A DNA stretch of 64,000 bases from Streptomyces rhizosphaerihabitans (GTDB lineage Bacteria; Actinomycetota; Actinomycetes; Streptomycetales; Streptomycetaceae). The DNA lies in the NCBI RefSeq assembly GCF_025399795.1, contig NZ_JAODTZ010000018.1:62001-126000 (forward strand), in the 5' to 3' direction. Positions 61,458 to 64,000 of the stretch are shown piece by piece; within the stretch, counting starts at the first letter, position 1, and each line of letters starts with the position of its first letter. Below the pieces are notes generated by a model. It searched no databases and was not told where the DNA came from. It saw nothing but the letters and a program-made list of their open reading frames with translations. Made by a program: the position numbers and the translations under genes.

Positions 61458-62102
61458 TTATGGGCAGACAATCGCCTGGCCGATGCCCATCAGCCGGTCC
61501 CGGGTGAGCACTATGCCGGCGATGGTCATCGACAGGCGGGAGAAGAACGCCGAACCGAGCACGACGGCCACGGCCACGCCGAGGAGCCGCAGCGGGTTCC
61601 AGGTCATCGCCACCCCGAGCAGTGCGGCGATCACGACGACGACCACGGCCTGGATCAGCGCCTTCACCCCGGCTGCGAACGCCTTGCCGGTGATGAGCGC
61701 GGAGCGGGGTGTGGGGGTGACGAGGAGCTTGGTGAGGATTCCGGCGTCCCGCTCCCAGATGATCATGATGCCGTAGAAGATGGCGATGAACATCGCGGAC
61801 TGGGCGATGATGCCGGGCGCCAGATAGTCGAGGTAGGGGATGCCTCCGGTGGGGATGGCGTGGATCCGGGTGAACGTCTCGCCGAAGATCAGCAGCCAGA
61901 GGGCCGGCTGGATCGCCCGCGTGTACAGCTCGGTGCGGTCGTGGCGGAGTTTCTGGAGCTCGACCGCGCACATCGCGGCGACCCGGGCGGGCAGCACGGG
62001 CCAGCCCGTCCGGGCCCTGGGCGGGACCACGAGCAGGTCGAGGCCCCCGGGAAGGACGCGCTCAGCCGACCCGGGAAGCGGTACGGCGGGTGCTTCGGAC
62101 AT
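61458..62102 (-). pseudogene. ABC-2 (DrrB-like) permease, N-terminal part, interrupted by integration
   Basis: 214 residues: a cytoplasmic start MSEAPAVPLPGSAERVLPGG, then ELQKLRHDRTELYTRAIQPA and four to five helices (ALWLLIFGETFTRIH, PGIIAQSAMFIAIFYGIMII, AAGVKALIQAVVVVVIAALL). The sequence is normal up to RDRLMGIGQAI. It then ends VCP plus stop, about 60-80 residues short of family length. The missing part is at 24.0 kb and 11.1 kb. ATG 62,102 overlaps the end of the ATPase gene. Confidence 0.9.
61460..61495. repeat. Candidate right attachment junction (attR)
   Basis: Minus strand: GGCATCGGCCAGGCGATTGT then CTGCCC. Up to CCAGGC (61,474-61,479) it is permease coding; afterwards it is element sequence running into the recombinase start. 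Combining it with the 24.2-kb junction rebuilds an uninterrupted permease frame (GIGQAIT-MPLFFG). Confidence 0.68.
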
Positions 62103-62556
62103 CGCTGAAGTCTCCTGAATGGTCGTCGAGTCCGCTGCCGGCGACGTCACGGAAGACGTCCTCCAGCGTGGGCAGTTCACCGTCGCCCGTGGTTCCGCGG
62201 CGCTCACCGAGGCCCGTCCTCAGCTGCCGCGGTGTGCCGAGCGCGCGGACGCGTCCGCGGTGCATCAGCGCGACCCGGTCGCAGTACTGGTCGGCCTCGT
62301 CCATGTAGTGGGTGGTCACGAGGACGGTCATGCCGGTGGCGGCCCGTACGGCGTTGATGTGTTCCCACACGCTGGTGCGGGCGATCGGGTCGAGGCCGAT
62401 GGTCGGCTCGTCCGCGCCGCCGGCGCCCGTCCTGGCGGCCGGGACCGGCGTCCTGGCCGCCCCCGCCGCGCCGCCGCCCGCGGTCGGCCCTCCACCGTCG
62501 GCCGGCGGGCTCCCCCGACGTGCGGAGGACGTCCGTCCGCTCTCGTGCCGCGTCAT
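62062..62556 (-). pseudogene. ABC transporter ATPase (DrrA-like) missing its N-terminal half
   Basis: The ATG at 62,556 overlaps the marR stop (ATGA), but after a few codons the sequence is Gly/Ala/Pro-rich without a Walker A motif. It joins the normal frame at the Walker B region: DEPTIGLDPIARTSVWEHIN, then TVLVTTHYMDEADQYCDRVA (H-loop) and RVRALGTPRQLRTGLG. About 130 residues, including Walker A and the signature LSGG, are deleted. Non-functional as an ATPase. Confidence 0.85.
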
Positions 62557-63008
62557 GTCTCCTCGGCCTCCTCGTGCAGGTTCGCCGCCAGCTTGCGCAG
62601 GGCGGGAAGGGCGGCCTCCAGGGCGGCGCGGTCGGCGTCGTCGAGACGGGAAACCTGGCTCCGTACGAGCACGGCGCGCCGCTGCCGCCAGTCGCGCAGC
62701 CGGGCATCGGCCGCGGGTGTGGACAGCAGACGTGCGGCACGCCGGTCGGCCGGATCCGTCTCCCGGATCAGATAGCCGTCCCGGACCAGCTGGTTGACCA
62801 GCGTCGAGACCGAATTGCCCGCCAGGTAGAGCTCCTTGGCGGCCTCCGACACACCGATGCCGGGCCGGTCGACGACCAGCCGCAGCAGGTCGACCTCGGC
62901 ACCGCGCAGCCGCGGTCCGGTCGTGCCGACGCGCAGCCGCCGTCTGATCAGCCGCTGCAGTCCGGCCAAGGCGTCGGCCAGGGCCTCGGGAAAACTCTCC
63001 GACTCCAC
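62553..63008 (-). CDS. MarR family regulator of the efflux operon
   Basis: 151 residues from GTG 63,008 (VESESFPEALADALAGLQRL). The winged helix includes AEVDLLRLVVDRPGIGVSEA, the recognition helix GNSVSTLVNQLVRDGYLIRE and the wing DPADRRAARLLSTPAADARL. It is coupled to the ATPase gene (ATGA overlap), so the natural operon is marR-ATPase-permease. The palindrome at 63,019-63,037 directly upstream is its probable operator. Confidence 0.9.
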   Translation of the reverse strand: MESESFPEALADALAGLQRLIRRRLRVGTTGPRLRGAEVDLLRLVVDRPGIGVSEAAKELYLAGNSVSTLVNQLVRDGYLIRETDPADRRAARLLSTPAADARLRDWRQRRAVLVRSQVSRLDDADRAALEAALPALRKLAANLHEEAEET

Positions 63009-63018
63009 ACGTCCAATA

Positions 63019-63037
63019 TATCTCTGTGTCAGAGGTA
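63019..63037. promoter_or_regulatory. MarR-type palindrome upstream of marR
   Basis: TATCTCTGTGTCAGAGGTA, an 8-bp half-site repeated in inverted form around TGT with one mismatch, 11 bp upstream of the marR start. Typical position for autorepression. Confidence 0.65.
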
Positions 63038-63209
63038 ATACGGGAAAGGGAGGGTCAAGGGGTCGCAAGCGGTGAGCGGGGCCGCGCCGACCAGCAAGGA
63101 AGGAAGCCCGAGGTGTGCGTCTCGATTCGGCGGGTAACCGATGATCTGCTCGCCGGCGTGCCCAGCGCCGGATGGAACCCGACGGGTCAGGACCCCCTTG
63201 GAGGTAACC

Positions 63210-63578
63210 GTGCCGGCCGAACCAGCTCCTGTGTCCATCGACGTGACGTTGTGCGGCGAGGGCATCGCCCTGGTCACCGTCGCGGGGGAACTGGACGTCG
63301 AGACGGCCCCCCAACTGCGCGACCGGCTCGCCGACCAGATACGCGGCGGGCGGCGGCACCTGCTGCTCGACCTGTCCGCGGTCCCCTTCATGGACTCCTC
63401 CGGCCTCAACGCCCTCCTCAAGGCGCACGACGCGACCGGCCGCGCCGGGGGGAGCGTGTGCCTGGTGTCGCCCGCGCCGGTCGTCCGGCGGATTCTGGAC
63501 CTCACGGGCGTCAGCCGCACGATCGCGTCGCTGGACGGCGTCGACGCCGCACTCGCCCACGTCGGCGAGGGGGCCTGA
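63210..63578 (+). CDS. STAS-domain anti-sigma-factor antagonist
   Basis: 122 residues of the SpoIIAA/RsbV type: VSIDVTLCGEGIALVTVAGE, the HLLLDLSAVPFMDSSGLNAL phosphorylation loop (Ser within MDSSG), and VCLVSPAPVVRRILDLTGVS. It is regulated in the family by Ser phosphorylation and SpoIIE-type phosphatases, such as the one at 6.5-9.2 kb, though no link is shown. GTG 63,210 follows GGAGG; the earlier in-frame ATG has none. Confidence 0.93.
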   Translation: MPAEPAPVSIDVTLCGEGIALVTVAGELDVETAPQLRDRLADQIRGGRRHLLLDLSAVPFMDSSGLNALLKAHDATGRAGGSVCLVSPAPVVRRILDLTGVSRTIASLDGVDAALAHVGEGA

Positions 63579-63671
63579 GTTGGCGCGGCGAGTGAGGCGG
63601 CCCGTCCCCGCGCGGCGACCGCGCCGCGCGGACCGTCGACGGCCGGTTCCGGCCCCGGGCCGACGCGCCGT

Positions 63672-64000
63672 TCAGGCGGAGCGGGCGTTCATCGCGTCGC
63701 CCTCGCGAAGCTGTGCCGCGGCGGCGGCGCAGAAGGCCGCCAGCCCCTTCACGAGCGCCGTCCGGTCACCGGCCGGCATCTGTGCGAGGACCGCTTCCAC
63801 GGCGTGCTCGCGACGTGCGCGCAGCTCCGTGAGGAAGGTCCGGCCCCGGGCGCTCAGGAACAGCCGCAGTTCCCGGCGGCTGATGGCGCCGGGTACGCGT
63901 TCGATGAACCCCACGGCCTGCAGCCGGTCGCACAGCCTGCTGGTCGAGGGAGGCGTCGAGCCGAGAGCCTCGGCGAGCGTCCTGAGATTGATCCCCTCGT
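63672..64000 (-). CDS. MarR family regulator, 5' end outside window
   Basis: The readable 109 codons run from NLRTLAEALGSTPPSTSRLC (HTH) through DRLQAVGFIERVPG and RRELRLFLSARGRTFLTELR to a C-terminal dimerisation helix ending AMNARSA. Typical MarR spacing. The N-terminus and start codon lie beyond the edge. Confidence 0.85.
   Translation of the reverse strand, partial: EGINLRTLAEALGSTPPSTSRLCDRLQAVGFIERVPGAISRRELRLFLSARGRTFLTELRARREHAVEAVLAQMPAGDRTALVKGLAAFCAAAAAQLREGDAMNARSA

Larger units (their letters stand above)
43546..61479. mobile_element. Proposed AICE-like integrative element with RiPP cargo
   Basis: About 17.9 kb between CCAGGC-containing junctions at 43.55 and 61.47 kb, a normal AICE size. 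It holds a GntR regulator, SCO3933-type protein, FtsK-like Tra, small membrane protein and RepSA homologue in conserved AICE order. A serine recombinase abuts the right junction. The left boundary is less certain: 24.2 kb is the other junction that matches the interrupted permease, and would make a 37-kb composite including the Tn3 transposon. Integration by a serine rather than tyrosine recombinase is less usual for AICEs. Confidence 0.5.

Overview
The window reads as high-GC actinomycete DNA, almost certainly Streptomyces. It has GTG starts, strongly GC-biased third positions, a SpoIIE-type phosphatase, a secreted M4 protease, a trypsin-like protease with VCBS repeats, and a pSAM2/AICE-type conjugation module. 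It looks like an accessory chromosomal region. Conventional chromosomal genes sit at both ends (about 1-11 kb and 61.5-64 kb). Between them lies a mosaic of integrative elements, transposons and their relics.

Left flank (1-11 kb): a truncated M4 metallopeptidase, an SMP-30-like lactonase, an MMPL exporter, a GNAT acetyltransferase, a DUF6296-like small protein, a multi-domain SpoIIE phosphatase and an EmrB/QacA-type drug exporter. Right flank (61.5-64 kb): a marR-ATPase-permease efflux operon, an STAS protein and a partial MarR regulator. The permease gene of that operon is the key to the layout. Its N-terminal part ends abruptly at about 61.47 kb beside a large serine recombinase. Its missing C-terminal part lies at about 24.0 kb, with an almost identical second copy at about 11.1 kb. 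Short att-like sequences at about 11.3, 15.2, 24.2 and 43.5 kb share one consensus. The simplest reading is repeated integration of related elements into this permease gene, followed by deletion and IS activity.

Accretion zone (11-30 kb): IS3, IS630, IS5, IS701 and IS110 copies or fragments. Among them are an alpha/beta hydrolase, a membrane-protein/lysozyme-like pair, a methyltransferase, the secreted trypsin-VCBS protein, a membrane-anchored secreted protein, and a PadR-controlled MacB-like ABC transporter. A transposase-less element with IS21-like ends carries a DUF4265 gene that is itself split by a 194-bp miniature element.

Tn3-family transposon (30,944-42,823): complete, with inverted ends and a 5-bp target duplication (TGTAG). 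It carries tnpR and tnpA plus a ten-gene redox/electrophile-type cargo: two quinone-oxidoreductase-like enzymes, an Old Yellow Enzyme homologue, an NmrA-like reductase, a MarR regulator, two SnoaL-like proteins and two YjbR-like proteins.

AICE-like block (about 43.5-61.5 kb): an AT-richer RiPP gene cluster (76-aa precursor with a Cys-containing C-terminus, radical SAM enzyme, helical-repeat protein, DUF6065 protein). Next come a phosphotransferase, an XRE regulator and an ATP-binding protein, then the conserved AICE order GntR - SCO3933-type - FtsK/Tra - small membrane protein - RepSA (frameshifted). The block ends with a second transposase-less IS21-like element carrying an immunity-like gene and the serine recombinase. 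The RiPP cluster is the best candidate here for an undescribed system. The two cargo-only IS21-like elements are the most interesting mobile structures.
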